From Pseudomonadota bacterium (GTDB lineage: Bacteria; Pseudomonadota; Gammaproteobacteria; Burkholderiales; Burkholderiaceae_C), in the NCBI GenBank assembly GCA_021847345.1, contig JAJZTW010000028.1:1-45568 (forward strand): a DNA stretch of 45,568 nucleotides, given 5' to 3'. The notes beneath the pieces were generated by a model. The model was not told where the DNA came from. It searched no databases and saw nothing but the letters and a program-made list of their open reading frames with translations. This document shows, in pieces, positions 24,345 to 32,593 of this stretch; position 1 is the first letter of the stretch, and every line of letters begins with the position of its first letter. The position numbers and the translations under genes were made by a program.

Positions 24345-24880
24345 TGGGCAAATTCGCGTTGATGCAGGAAGTCGGCGTGATGCGGCGCGCGCTTGGTCTT
24401 GCTCCAGTCCTCCAGCATCTTCCACTTCACCTCGTCCATGCGCTTGAGCATGTTGGCCTCGTCCGGATCGGGACACGCCAGCTCCAGGCGATGCCCGTTG
24501 GGGTCGAAGAAGTAGATGGAGTGGAAGGCCCCGTGGTCGGTCACCCCGAGCACCTTCACGCCGTTGGCCTCCAGGTGGGCCTTGTAGGCCAGCAGGGTGT
24601 CGCGGTCCTTGACCCTGAACGCGATGTGCTGCACCCACTCGGGAGTGTTGGGGTCGCGGCCCATCGGCGCCTTGGTCGGGAGTTCGAAGAACGCCAGCAC
24701 GTTGCCGCCTCCGGCGTCCAGGAAGATGTGCATGTAGGGGTCGGGCTCCTTGGTCGACGGCACCCGGTCCTCGGCGATGGCCAGCACGAAGTCCATGTGC
24801 AGCATCTTGCCGTACCACTCCACGGTTTCCTTGGCGTCCTTGCAGCGGTACGCCACATGGTGAATGCGCTCGATGTTCAT
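24341..24880 (-). CDS. VOC-superfamily (glyoxalase/extradiol-dioxygenase fold) protein
   Basis: 179 residues with two beta-alpha-beta-beta-beta modules. Candidate metal ligands sit in the expected places: His8 (RIHHVAYRC), Glu66 (LAFFELP), His85 (WVQHIAFRV) and Glu133 (HRLELACPD). This four-ligand His/Glu/His/Glu set is that of glyoxalase-I-like metalloenzymes rather than the three-ligand set of extradiol dioxygenases. It lies between an MBL-fold gene and fahA, coupled by a 4-base overlap to fahA. It may handle the ring-cleavage product (isomerase) or the ring itself (dioxygenase); the context does not decide. Confidence 0.85.
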   Translation of the reverse strand: MNIERIHHVAYRCKDAKETVEWYGKMLHMDFVLAIAEDRVPSTKEPDPYMHIFLDAGGGNVLAFFELPTKAPMGRDPNTPEWVQHIAFRVKDRDTLLAYKAHLEANGVKVLGVTDHGAFHSIYFFDPNGHRLELACPDPDEANMLKRMDEVKWKMLEDWSKTKRAPHHADFLHQREFAQ

Positions 24881-24893
24881 CGCGTTCGCTCCT

Positions 24894-25850
24894 TCAGTTC
24901 TCCAGGGTCTGCCACATCTGGCGGTCGCGCTCGGCGGTCCACACGCGCGGGTCGGGGTATCGGGTGGCCTCGTCGTAGCAGCGGGTCACGTCGAAGGGCA
25001 TGCAGTGGTCGAAGATGACCCACTTGCCGTACTTGGGCTGCAGCCTGGCGTACACGTCCTTGTAGACGGCGTTCAGGTCCTTGCCGGCGTCGGCGCCGGC
25101 CTTCACCGCGCTCCACATGTCGGCGATGAACGAGCGCGTGCCGGCCAGCCCGGCGGCCACCTGCTCCGGGGTGGTCAGCGCCGCGCCGCGCCCGGGAACC
25201 AGGGCCACCGGCGCGAGCGCGGCGAGCCGGTCCAGCGTGGCGGGCCAGTCCTGGAAATACGCGTCGCCGGCGTAGGGCGTGGCGTCGAACTCGACCAGGT
25301 CGCCGCTGAACAGGATGCGCTGCGACGGGATCCACGCCACGGTGTCGCCCTTGGTGTGTCCGCGGCCGAGTTGCAGCAGTTGCACCTCGAGCTTGCCCAG
25401 CCAGATGCTCATCGCGCCCTGGAAGGTGATGGTCGGCCAGGTCATGCCGGCCGGCACGGTCTCCACGTTGCGGAACAGGCGCGGGAAGCGCCCGATCTCG
25501 CTGGCCTTGTCCTGCTCGCCGCGCTCGACGATGAGATCGTAGGTATCGCGGCTGGCGATGATGTGATCGGCGCCGTAGGCGCTGGCGCCCAGCACCCGCA
25601 CCGCGTGATAGTGGCTCAGCACCACGTAGCGGATGGGCTTGTCGGTGACCTCGCGGATACGCCGGATCACGTCGGCCGCCATGGCCGGGGTGGCCTGCGT
25701 GTCGATGACCATGACCGAGTCGTCGCCGATGATGATCCCGGTGTTGGGATCGCCCTCGGCGGTGTAGGCATAGGCGTTGTCGCTCAGGCGGGTGAAGCTG
25801 ACGTTCTTGTCTTCGAGATCGGCCTGCGAGGCGAAGGTCTTGGTGCTCAT
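24894..25850 (-). CDS. MBL-fold protein with altered metal-binding motif
   Basis: 318 residues. The metallo-beta-lactamase fold is recognisable (NTGIIIGDDSVMVIDTQATP, then RYVVLSHYHAVRVLG, LGRGHTKGDTVAW, ILFSGDLVEF). The normal HxHxDH motif appears as His80-Tyr-His82-Ala-Val84-Arg85, so the Asp and third His are replaced by Val and Arg, and the usual PGHG near the end is PGRG (219-222). His165 and Asp184 remain. At most one metal site looks possible, so classical dinuclear hydrolase chemistry is doubtful. It is the first gene of the MBL-VOC-fahA operon, 13 bases ahead of the VOC gene, and divergent from iclR copy 2. Confidence 0.87.
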   Translation of the reverse strand: MSTKTFASQADLEDKNVSFTRLSDNAYAYTAEGDPNTGIIIGDDSVMVIDTQATPAMAADVIRRIREVTDKPIRYVVLSHYHAVRVLGASAYGADHIIASRDTYDLIVERGEQDKASEIGRFPRLFRNVETVPAGMTWPTITFQGAMSIWLGKLEVQLLQLGRGHTKGDTVAWIPSQRILFSGDLVEFDATPYAGDAYFQDWPATLDRLAALAPVALVPGRGAALTTPEQVAAGLAGTRSFIADMWSAVKAGADAGKDLNAVYKDVYARLQPKYGKWVIFDHCMPFDVTRCYDEATRYPDPRVWTAERDRQMWQTLEN

Positions 25851-25998
25851 GGAAACTCCGACGGAATGGACGGCGCGGCGAATGCAGCGAATGCGCGGTG
25901 AATCGCCCCGCTCCAGCCTCGCCCCGTCGGGGCGGCACGCTGGATTCGTCGATGGCGAAGACGTTTGCGCAACGGACCAAGCATACGCAGCGTTGTTT

Positions 25999-26026
25999 GC
26001 CTATGTCAAACGCCTTTACCATAGGC
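25999..26026. promoter_or_regulatory. Candidate IclR operator
   Basis: GCCTATG (25999-26005) and CATAGGC (26020-26026) form a perfect 7-base inverted repeat with a 14-base spacer, located between the divergent MBL operon and iclR copy 2 and just ahead of the latter. Long-spaced dyads in a divergent promoter region fit IclR-type autoregulation and control of the catabolic operon. Confidence 0.55.
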
Positions 26027-26054
26027 GATCATGACTCGCGCGCCAGGAATCGAG

Positions 26055-26894
26055 ATGCCCGCAGAAGACAAATCCCCGCAGCGCGCCATCCAGTCGGTCG
26101 AGGTCGGCTCGCGCCTGCTGCTGGCGCTGGCCGACGCCCAGGGGCCGCTGGCTCTCAAGGACCTGGCGGCGCTGGCTCGAATGACCCCGTCGCGCGCGCA
26201 CCCCTACCTGGTCAGCTTCGGGCGCGTCGGCCTGGTCGAGCAGGAACCCGGCAGCGGGCGCTACGCGCTGGGGCCGGCGGCGCTGCACATCGGCCTGGCC
26301 TGCCTGCATCAGCTCGATCCGCTGCGCGCCGCCGAACCGGCGATCCTCGAACTGGCCGCGCGCACCGGTCACGCTGTCGCGCTGGCCGTCTGGGGCAATT
26401 TCGGGCCCACCGTGGTGCGCCTGATCGAGGCACGCCAGGCGCTTCACGTGGCCTTGCGCGTGGGCAGCGTGATGTCGCTGTTCGAGACCGCCACCGGGCG
26501 CGCCTTCGCGTCGGCGCTGCCGCGCGAGCGCCTGGCGCAGGCCGTCGCCGGCCCGCTGGGCGGCGTCGCCGCGCCGCGAGGCGCGGCCGGGCTCGACGCC
26601 GAGCTCGCCCGCATCGACGACGAAATGCATCGCCACGGCGTGTGCCGCGCCGCCGGCAGCCCGATTCCCGGCGTCAACGCATTCAGCGCGGTCGCCTTCG
26701 ACCACGAGGGCAATGCCGCGCTGGTGGTCACGGCGCTGGATCACCAGCAACGACTCGACGCCGCGTGGGACAGCCCGAGCGCGCAGGCCGTACGGGACGC
26801 CGCGGCCCACATCACGCAGCGCCTGGGCGGACGCGCACCAGCGGTGGGTCAGCGGGTCAGCCAGCCGCGCGCGCGCACGGTCAGCGCCGCATAG
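26055..26894 (+). CDS. IclR-family transcriptional regulator, copy 2
   Basis: 279 residues from ATG 26055, chosen because AGGA lies six bases upstream; ATG 26031 in the same frame has no such site. Winged helix: AIQSVEVGSRLLLALADAQG, then LALKDLAALARMTPSRAHPYL. Effector domain: GHAVALAVWGNFGPTVVRLIE and ETATGRAFASALP. It is the paralogue of IclR copy 1 and is divergent from the MBL-VOC-fahA operon, which it probably controls. Its 3' end overlaps the 3' end of the convergent glycosyltransferase gene by about 45 bases. Confidence 0.9.
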   Translation: MPAEDKSPQRAIQSVEVGSRLLLALADAQGPLALKDLAALARMTPSRAHPYLVSFGRVGLVEQEPGSGRYALGPAALHIGLACLHQLDPLRAAEPAILELAARTGHAVALAVWGNFGPTVVRLIEARQALHVALRVGSVMSLFETATGRAFASALPRERLAQAVAGPLGGVAAPRGAAGLDAELARIDDEMHRHGVCRAAGSPIPGVNAFSAVAFDHEGNAALVVTALDHQQRLDAAWDSPSAQAVRDAAAHITQRLGGRAPAVGQRVSQPRARTVSAA

Positions 26895-28171
26895 GGCTTG
26901 ATCCAGAACAGCCCCAGCGCGGCGTAGTAGCCGTAGAGCAACCCGTACAGGCAGTCCAGGGACCGCTCGGTCCGCAGGAAATACAGTGCGCCGGGCGTGC
27001 CGCCGAGCGCCACCCCGAGCGCCAGGTAGCCCAGCACGCGCGGTTCGCCGAACGCGGCGTGCAGGCTCAGGCCGAGCGCCGCCAGCCCGACCGCGTAGCC
27101 GACGTTGGCCGCGAGAAGGTCCAGCGCCGCCACGACGCGCGCGAACCGCGGACGCGAGCCGAGGATGCGAAGCAGTCCGAAATCCTCGCGCACCTGGCTG
27201 CGGCTCCAGCGCAGGAACATCCTGCACAAGGCGCCGTAGGACATCGGCGCCAGCGTGTGCACCACGGCATTGCTCTGGTAGCGCACGTGGTAGCCGAGCG
27301 CGAACATGCGGTTGGTCATCGCGCGGTCCTCGCCGATGGTGCATGGCTGGCCGAGGAAGCGCTGCTCCAGCCACCCCGGCAGCACCCTGCGCACGGCCGA
27401 AGCCCGGTACGCCGACAGCGCGCCCGGGCAGCAATAGACGTTGCCCAGCGTCGACTGCGCGGCACGCAGGAAATCGAAGCTCACCGCGTAGCGAACGTGC
27501 AGCATGCGCGGGATCAGCCCGGCGAAACGGTTGAGCACGGCGACGCGGCCGGCGACGGCGCCCACCGAGGGGTCGCGGAACGGCGCGACCATGGCCAGCA
27601 GGGTGTCGCACTCGATCAGGCTGTCCGAGTCGATGGTGATCAGGATGTCGCCGCGCGCCTGCCGGAAACCCTCGGCGAGTGCCGCGCGCTTGCCGCGGTT
27701 GGCGGGAAGGCGCAGCGTGCGCACCAGGCCCGGATGCCTGGCGGCGGCGCGCTGCATGTGCTCCCAGGTGTCGTCGCGGCTGCCGTCGTCGACGGCCAGG
27801 ATCTGCAGTCGCTCGCGCGGATAGTTCGCGGTGGCCACCGACTCGATCGAGCGCGCCACCATCTCGCCCTCGTTGTAGGCCGGGATCACCACGCTCAGGC
27901 TCGGTGCATCGGCATGCGCGGGCAGCGCCACCGGTCGGTACAGCGCCCACTGCGCCACGCGCAGGGCCGTCAGGCCCAGGCCCAGGTAGCCCAGCGCGAC
28001 AGCCGGGTCGAGGATCAGGCGTCGCCACCCCTGCCCGTGGAGCAGAGTCAGCAGCGGCTGCAGCGCATGGCGCGCCAGGCCCAGATAGAACAGCAGACCG
28101 ACTGCGAGCAGCAGCGCGGCGACCAGCAGCCAGTCGGCGGCATCGCGACCCTGCACGGGGGAGGTGCGCAT
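26849..28171 (-). CDS. Membrane GT2 glycosyltransferase (hyaluronan/PNAG synthase-like)
   Basis: 440 residues with two N-terminal helices (13-35 and 55-78), a cytoplasmic GT2 domain and three or four C-terminal helices. GT2 hallmarks: LSVVIPAYNEGEM, Asp128-Asp129 (AVDDGSRDD), Asp181-Ser-Asp183 (DSDS), Glu281-Asp282 (IGEDR, acceptor-site acid) and RMFLRW (317-322, in the place of QxxRW). These are the marks of a processive polysaccharide synthase that polymerises and exports a sugar chain. No partner export genes are adjacent, so the product is unknown. ATG 28171 has AGGAG upstream. Confidence 0.88.
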   Translation of the reverse strand: MRTSPVQGRDAADWLLVAALLLAVGLLFYLGLARHALQPLLTLLHGQGWRRLILDPAVALGYLGLGLTALRVAQWALYRPVALPAHADAPSLSVVIPAYNEGEMVARSIESVATANYPRERLQILAVDDGSRDDTWEHMQRAAARHPGLVRTLRLPANRGKRAALAEGFRQARGDILITIDSDSLIECDTLLAMVAPFRDPSVGAVAGRVAVLNRFAGLIPRMLHVRYAVSFDFLRAAQSTLGNVYCCPGALSAYRASAVRRVLPGWLEQRFLGQPCTIGEDRAMTNRMFALGYHVRYQSNAVVHTLAPMSYGALCRMFLRWSRSQVREDFGLLRILGSRPRFARVVAALDLLAANVGYAVGLAALGLSLHAAFGEPRVLGYLALGVALGGTPGALYFLRTERSLDCLYGLLYGYYAALGLFWIKPYAALTVRARGWLTR

Positions 28172-28453
28172 GAAGGACTCCTCGGAATCATCGCAACCCC
28201 CCGGGGATGTCTGGAAAACCCAAGCGGCCATGCGTGCCTTCTTGTGCTGCGGGCACTGCATGACCAGGCGCGTGGCGTGTTCTGCGCGCTCGCGCGGCCT
28301 GCGGCCGCTGCCTGCACCCACAGTAACATTTGCACACACCTGGAAATTCTGCCTGATTTTTCGCTGCTTGGCACTGCCTCGTGTCGATTCCCTCGCCGGC
28401 ATGCACAATGCGTCACTCGCCGCCGGCCCGCCGGCGCACGCGCCCCCGACACG

Positions 28454-28903
28454 ATGACTCCCGACCCCCACCCCGCCACTGCCGCCACGCCCGCCACGTC
28501 CTCCGCGGTGGCACCGTCACCGCGCCTGCTGCTGCTCGCCCACGGGTCTCGGCGCCAGGAGTGGGCACGGCCCTTCGAGGCCGTGCTGGACTCGCTGCGG
28601 GAGCTGCGCCCGGCGGCGGACATGCGCCTGTGCTTCCTGGAGGCGATGCCGCCGCTGCTGCCGCAGGCGCTGGACTCCGCCGCGCACGACGGCTGCGCCG
28701 GCGTGATCCTGGTGCCGCTGTTTCTCGGCACCGGCGCGCACCTGCGCGACGACGTGGGCCGCGAAGTGCTGGCCGCACAGGCGCGCAATCCCGGGCTGCG
28801 GGTCAGCGTGGCGGCCGCTGCAGGCGACAGCGAGCTGGTCAGCCGGGCCTTGGCGGCCTATGCGCTGCAGTGCCTGGACAGCGTCGGCATCCACGCAGTT
28901 TGA
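28454..28903 (+). CDS. cbiX: CbiX/SirB-like chelatase
   Basis: 149 residues, a single chelatase half-domain. LLLLAHGSRRQEWARPFEAV gives the metal-binding His30, Glu63 follows in LCFLEAMPP, and His96 in FLGTGAHLRDDV; these are the CbiX(S)/SirB landmarks. Such enzymes insert iron or cobalt into sirohydrochlorin for siroheme or cobalamin. No other siroheme or cobalamin gene is visible in the window. The start ATG 28454 gives a 20-residue unconserved tail before the domain. Confidence 0.85.
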   Translation: MTPDPHPATAATPATSSAVAPSPRLLLLAHGSRRQEWARPFEAVLDSLRELRPAADMRLCFLEAMPPLLPQALDSAAHDGCAGVILVPLFLGTGAHLRDDVGREVLAAQARNPGLRVSVAAAAGDSELVSRALAAYALQCLDSVGIHAV

Positions 28904-29034
28904 CCTCGCGCAGCCCGCGTACGCGGCGGGCGCCGGCGCTGCCCCCGACCGACCGGCCGTGGATGCAGAATCGGGCGTCGGCGATCCGCGCAGTCCCGGG
29001 AGAGGGATCGCCAGCGGGCCATCGCGTCGCCACC

Positions 29035-29886
29035 ATGCACAAAGACCTGCTGTTCTGGCTCGGACTCAACGGCGTTCCGCCGGGAGAGCACGCTCGCGTG
29101 TATGAGCTCGAGCGGCGCCTGCATCCGCTGATGCTGGCCATCGCGCTGCTCGCGGTGCCTTCGTTCTACCTGGAGGACCTGCAGCCCGGCCACCCGCATC
29201 GCCTGCTGGGCGTCGCGATGGACGCACTGATCTTCGGCGCCTTCGCGCTGGAAACCCTGGTCATGGCGGCGCTGTGCCGCCAGCGCATGCGCTACCTGCG
29301 CTACAACTGGCTGAACCTGTTCATCGTGCTGGCGTCGGGGCTGGCGCTGCTAGGCCTGGACAGCGAATGGATTCCGCTGGTGCGCCTGGCGCGGGGCGCC
29401 TATGTCGGTCTCGTGTTCGCCCGCCTGCTGGGGGGACTGCGGCGCATGCTCACCAGCAACGCCGTGGCCTACGCCTTCGCGCTGGGCAGCAGCGCCGTGC
29501 TGGTGGCCGGGCTCGGCTTCTACTGGCTCGAACCCACCGTGCACAGCTTCGACGACGGGTTGTGGCTGGCGTTCAGCACCGCCGCCACCATCGGCTACGG
29601 CGACCTGGTGCCGACCACCACCGCGTCGCGCGTGCTGGCCGTGCTCGTGGTGGTGGTCGGATACGCGGTGTTCTCGCTGATCACCGCGTCGGTGGCGGCG
29701 TTCCTGATCGGGGAAAGCGAAAAAAAGCTGCAGCACGAGATCTACCGCGACATGAAGGCGCTGCGCGTGGAGTTGCAGCACCTGCGCGCGGAACTCGCCA
29801 CGCTGCGCGCGCCTGCGCCCCCAGGCGGCGACGCAACGGCCCCGCAAGGCAGCCGCGAATCGGTGCCGGATCCGGCCTCGCAGTGA
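29035..29886 (+). CDS. Potassium channel family protein (six-helix, single pore)
   Basis: 283 residues. Four hydrophobic segments (about 30-45, 60-80, 90-110, 118-130) precede a pore module with helix (VAYAFALGSSAVLVAGLGFYW), the potassium selectivity filter TIGYGD (185-190), and a final helix (VLAVLVVVVGYAVFSLITAS). A C-terminal coiled coil follows (EKKLQHEIYRDMKALRVELQ onward). The putative S4 (PLVRLARGAYVGLVFARLLG) has few basic residues, so voltage sensing is uncertain. It probably conducts K+ across the inner membrane as a tetramer. ATG 29035 begins at the first family-like residues. Confidence 0.87.
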   Translation: MHKDLLFWLGLNGVPPGEHARVYELERRLHPLMLAIALLAVPSFYLEDLQPGHPHRLLGVAMDALIFGAFALETLVMAALCRQRMRYLRYNWLNLFIVLASGLALLGLDSEWIPLVRLARGAYVGLVFARLLGGLRRMLTSNAVAYAFALGSSAVLVAGLGFYWLEPTVHSFDDGLWLAFSTAATIGYGDLVPTTTASRVLAVLVVVVGYAVFSLITASVAAFLIGESEKKLQHEIYRDMKALRVELQHLRAELATLRAPAPPGGDATAPQGSRESVPDPASQ

Positions 29887-29929
29887 GCCCGGCCGCCGCC
29901 CGCACCGGCTGACGGTGCCGATGGGCGAT

Positions 29930-30244
29930 TCAGGGCTCGAGCCCGGCGCGGCGCAATCGCGCCTGCAGCTCGTCGATGCGCCGCAGCAGTTCCAGCGCCA
30001 GCGCCGCGCCCTCCAGGTTGACACCGAGATCGCGCTGCAGGCGCTGCACGCGGCGCGCGACGAACAGGGCCTCGCCGCCGAAGCGCGCATCGCCCGCGTC
30101 CTGCGACAGCGGCTCGAGGATCGACGCCTGCACCAGTTGCAGAACCCAGTCCTCCGACTGCGCGCAGGCGCGGGCGATGTCGACGGTGCGCAGCACCATG
30201 TCGTGATCCATGGCCCGGCATTCGACGATGGTCGTTTGCATCAT
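29930..30244 (-). CDS. cbpM: Chaperone modulator CbpM
   Basis: 104 residues, MerR-like helical protein. DIARACAQSEDWVLQLVQAS and EALFVARRVQRLQRDLGVNL, then ALELLRRIDELQARL, match CbpM, which binds the J-domain of CbpA and blocks its co-chaperone and DNA-binding activities. ATG 30244 follows AGGGTG at a normal distance; GTG 30250 is also in frame. The gene starts 12 bases after cbpA ends, the usual cbpA-cbpM order. Confidence 0.88.
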   Translation of the reverse strand: MMQTTIVECRAMDHDMVLRTVDIARACAQSEDWVLQLVQASILEPLSQDAGDARFGGEALFVARRVQRLQRDLGVNLEGAALALELLRRIDELQARLRRAGLEP

Positions 30245-30256
30245 GTTCACCCTGGT

Positions 30257-31198
30257 TCAGATCCCGAGATCGGCTCGCGGGTCGAAGGACACCTCGGCCG
30301 CCATGCGGCGCCACAGTTCGGCGGCCTTCGCGTCATCGGCCGGCGGCAGGCGAAGCTGCAGCTCGACGAACAGGTCGCCGGGCGGCTGCCCAGGCAGGCC
30401 GCGCCCCTTCAGGCGCAGCTTGCGCCCGGGCTGCGACCCCGCAGGAACCTGCAGCTCGACGCGCCCGCCGGGCACCGGCAGGCGCACGCTTGCGCCCAGC
30501 GCGGCCTCCCACGGGGCCAGCGGCAGGCTCGTGTACAGGTCGCGCTCGACCACGCGCCACAGCCGGTGCGGGCGAAAACGGATCTCCAGGTACAGGTCGC
30601 CGCGCTCGCCGCCCGGGCCCGTGCCGCCCTGCCCGGCCAGGCGCAGGCGCTGGCCCTCGCGCACGCCGGCCGGGATTCGCACACGCAGGCTGCGCTCACG
30701 CATGCGCACATGCCCCGCGGCATCGAGCTCGGGGCTTTGCAGCGTGATCGAGCGCTCGGCGCCGGCGAAGGCATCGTCGATGTCGATGTCGATCCGGGCG
30801 TGGTGGTCGGCAGGCACGGCATGGGCGCCGGACGCGTGCCCGCCGCGGCGCCGCCCGGCGCCGAACAAGGACTCGAAGAAATCGCTGAACGTATCGCCTG
30901 CCGTATCGCCGTCTGCGCCGGCGCCGCCGAACTCGAAGCCGCTGCCCCAGTCGGGCGGGGGCTGGAACTCCTGCCCGGCCTGCCAGCGGGCGCCGAGGCG
31001 ATCGTAGGCGGCGCGTTTCTCGGGGTCGCGCAGCACTTCGTAGGCCTCGCCGAGCTCCTTGAAGCGCTCCTCGGCCTGCGGCTCCTTGCTGACGTCGGGG
31101 TGGTACTTGCGCGCGAGCTTGCGGTAGGCGCGCTTGATGTCGTCGGCTACCGCATCGCGCGACACTCCCAGAACCTCGTAGTAGTCCTTGAATTGCAT
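30257..31198 (-). CDS. cbpA: DnaJ-like co-chaperone CbpA
   Basis: 313 residues. The J-domain (1-70) carries the HPD motif (His33-Pro-Asp35 in KYHPDVSK) that stimulates DnaK ATPase. A Gly/Phe-rich linker (GSGFEFGGAGADGDTAG) follows and then two C-terminal substrate-binding beta domains (ARIDIDIDDAFAGAERSITL; VRLPVPGGRVELQVPAGSQP). There is no Cys-rich zinc finger, which separates CbpA from DnaJ. It acts in the cytoplasm and nucleoid and is controlled by the downstream CbpM. Confidence 0.93.
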   Translation of the reverse strand: MQFKDYYEVLGVSRDAVADDIKRAYRKLARKYHPDVSKEPQAEERFKELGEAYEVLRDPEKRAAYDRLGARWQAGQEFQPPPDWGSGFEFGGAGADGDTAGDTFSDFFESLFGAGRRRGGHASGAHAVPADHHARIDIDIDDAFAGAERSITLQSPELDAAGHVRMRERSLRVRIPAGVREGQRLRLAGQGGTGPGGERGDLYLEIRFRPHRLWRVVERDLYTSLPLAPWEAALGASVRLPVPGGRVELQVPAGSQPGRKLRLKGRGLPGQPPGDLFVELQLRLPPADDAKAAELWRRMAAEVSFDPRADLGI

Positions 31199-31466
31199 GG
31201 CCAGACGCGGATCCCGAACATGATTGCCAGCATACCCCGGAGCAGGCCCCGAAACAATGACCCAGGACAAGCGGGGGTAATTCGTTGATTTCGGGAAGTC
31301 CTGAAGTCGATTCCACCGTGATGGAAAATACCCCTGCCTCGAGCCCCCCTCTCGAGCACCGACCAGGGGCCGCACGCCCGCCGGGCGTCAACGGCGTCAT
31401 CGGATGGCTTCAAGAGGAGATGGAAGGGGTTGGGTCATTCCGCAACGAAACAAGGATGGCAAAACC

Positions 31467-32354
31467 ATGAAGACGGATCCGCATTTCATGAAAGCGGCCT
31501 TTTACGCTTTATTGTTGTCTTATTCCTGCCACTCCTATGCTGCGGACATCTCATGGACGGCTGTTCCCGGCACAACGGAGCGCGATTCGATCGTCTTTTA
31601 CTGCAATCCGCAACACAGCGGATTTCCTCAGGAAATCAGGGATCGGAATACCATGGAAATACATCCCGGCCCGAATCAGAATGGCGTGTGCCTGTCCGCT
31701 ATCGATGTCGATTACAGATCATGGTGGCCGAGCCAGGTCGACGCACTTCTCAGCAACCCCACCATCAACACCCTCGGCGCGGGAACCGGAACCTGCAGGG
31801 ACGTTCCTCACGAAGGCCATGTCCATTGCGACGTGGAAGTCCAGCTTTATTCGAAATTCATCATATCGATGGATATGAAGGTCGGCCCCTGGGTGCGGGA
31901 AATTAACGATGCCGACATCTATATCGTGAACGGGGACGAGAAGGATTTTCATTATAAACTTGGCTTCGATGTGAAACCAGACAGCCGGATAGAAATGCTT
32001 CCTCAAAGCCCGATCCCAACGGCGTTCATCAACAGGGGGCAAACTCCGGCAAGGATCCAGATCATCAACAAAGGCCCATCCGGAAATGATTCCATCAAGC
32101 TGAAGATTCTCACAAGACCCGGTCTGAAAATGGTCGGAGGTACATGTCTCGCCGTACTGGATCCGTATAATTATGTGATCTGCAGGGTGAGGGACCCCAG
32201 CAGGATGGGGCCTGGTGAAACGCGCACTTTCAATGTATGGCTGTCGGCAACTTCACAAACACCCGTCGGCGTACTGGATCTGCCGACGTCCATCGAGAGC
32301 GAATTGGGCTCCTACGGGGGCATCTATACGGTACAAACCAGGTATCCATACTGA
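31467..32354 (+). CDS. Secreted protein of unknown function, lower GC
   Basis: 295 residues with a likely signal peptide (FMKAAFYALLLSYSCHSYAA) and a mature start at about DISWTAVPG. The mature part has six or more Cys residues and strand-rich sequence, with a possible Ig-like C-terminal domain (FINRGQTPARIQIINKGPSG; GETRTFNVWLSATSQTPVG). I do not recognise a family. Base composition is visibly lower in GC than its neighbours and codon use differs (many AT-ending codons), suggesting recent transfer. ATG 31467 has AAGGA upstream; ATG 31488 would start directly at the signal peptide and is also plausible. Confidence 0.7.
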   Translation: MKTDPHFMKAAFYALLLSYSCHSYAADISWTAVPGTTERDSIVFYCNPQHSGFPQEIRDRNTMEIHPGPNQNGVCLSAIDVDYRSWWPSQVDALLSNPTINTLGAGTGTCRDVPHEGHVHCDVEVQLYSKFIISMDMKVGPWVREINDADIYIVNGDEKDFHYKLGFDVKPDSRIEMLPQSPIPTAFINRGQTPARIQIINKGPSGNDSIKLKILTRPGLKMVGGTCLAVLDPYNYVICRVRDPSRMGPGETRTFNVWLSATSQTPVGVLDLPTSIESELGSYGGIYTVQTRYPY

Positions 32355-32593
32355 ACGACGCGGAGCGAGCACATCCATCACATCCCGTCCAGGCCGGCCC
32401 GCCAGCGCCGACCCGGGTGCCCGCAGGCGTCAGGGCTTTCCGGATCGCGCCGCACCGCGCAGGTCTCCGACGCCGGGGGGTGCCATTTGCCTGACGCAAC
32501 GGACTATCGACCTCTGCCGCCCAGGCTCCTAGGATGCGCGCAGCGCGCACATTCGCGCGCACTCCAGGCCAGGCCGACTGGCCCTTTCCGCTC

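Noticed and set aside
26849-28171. Cellulose synthase assignment for the GT2 enzyme
   Set aside because: No PilZ domain, no QxxRW in the exact form and no bcs partners; a hyaluronan/PNAG-synthase-like label is safer.
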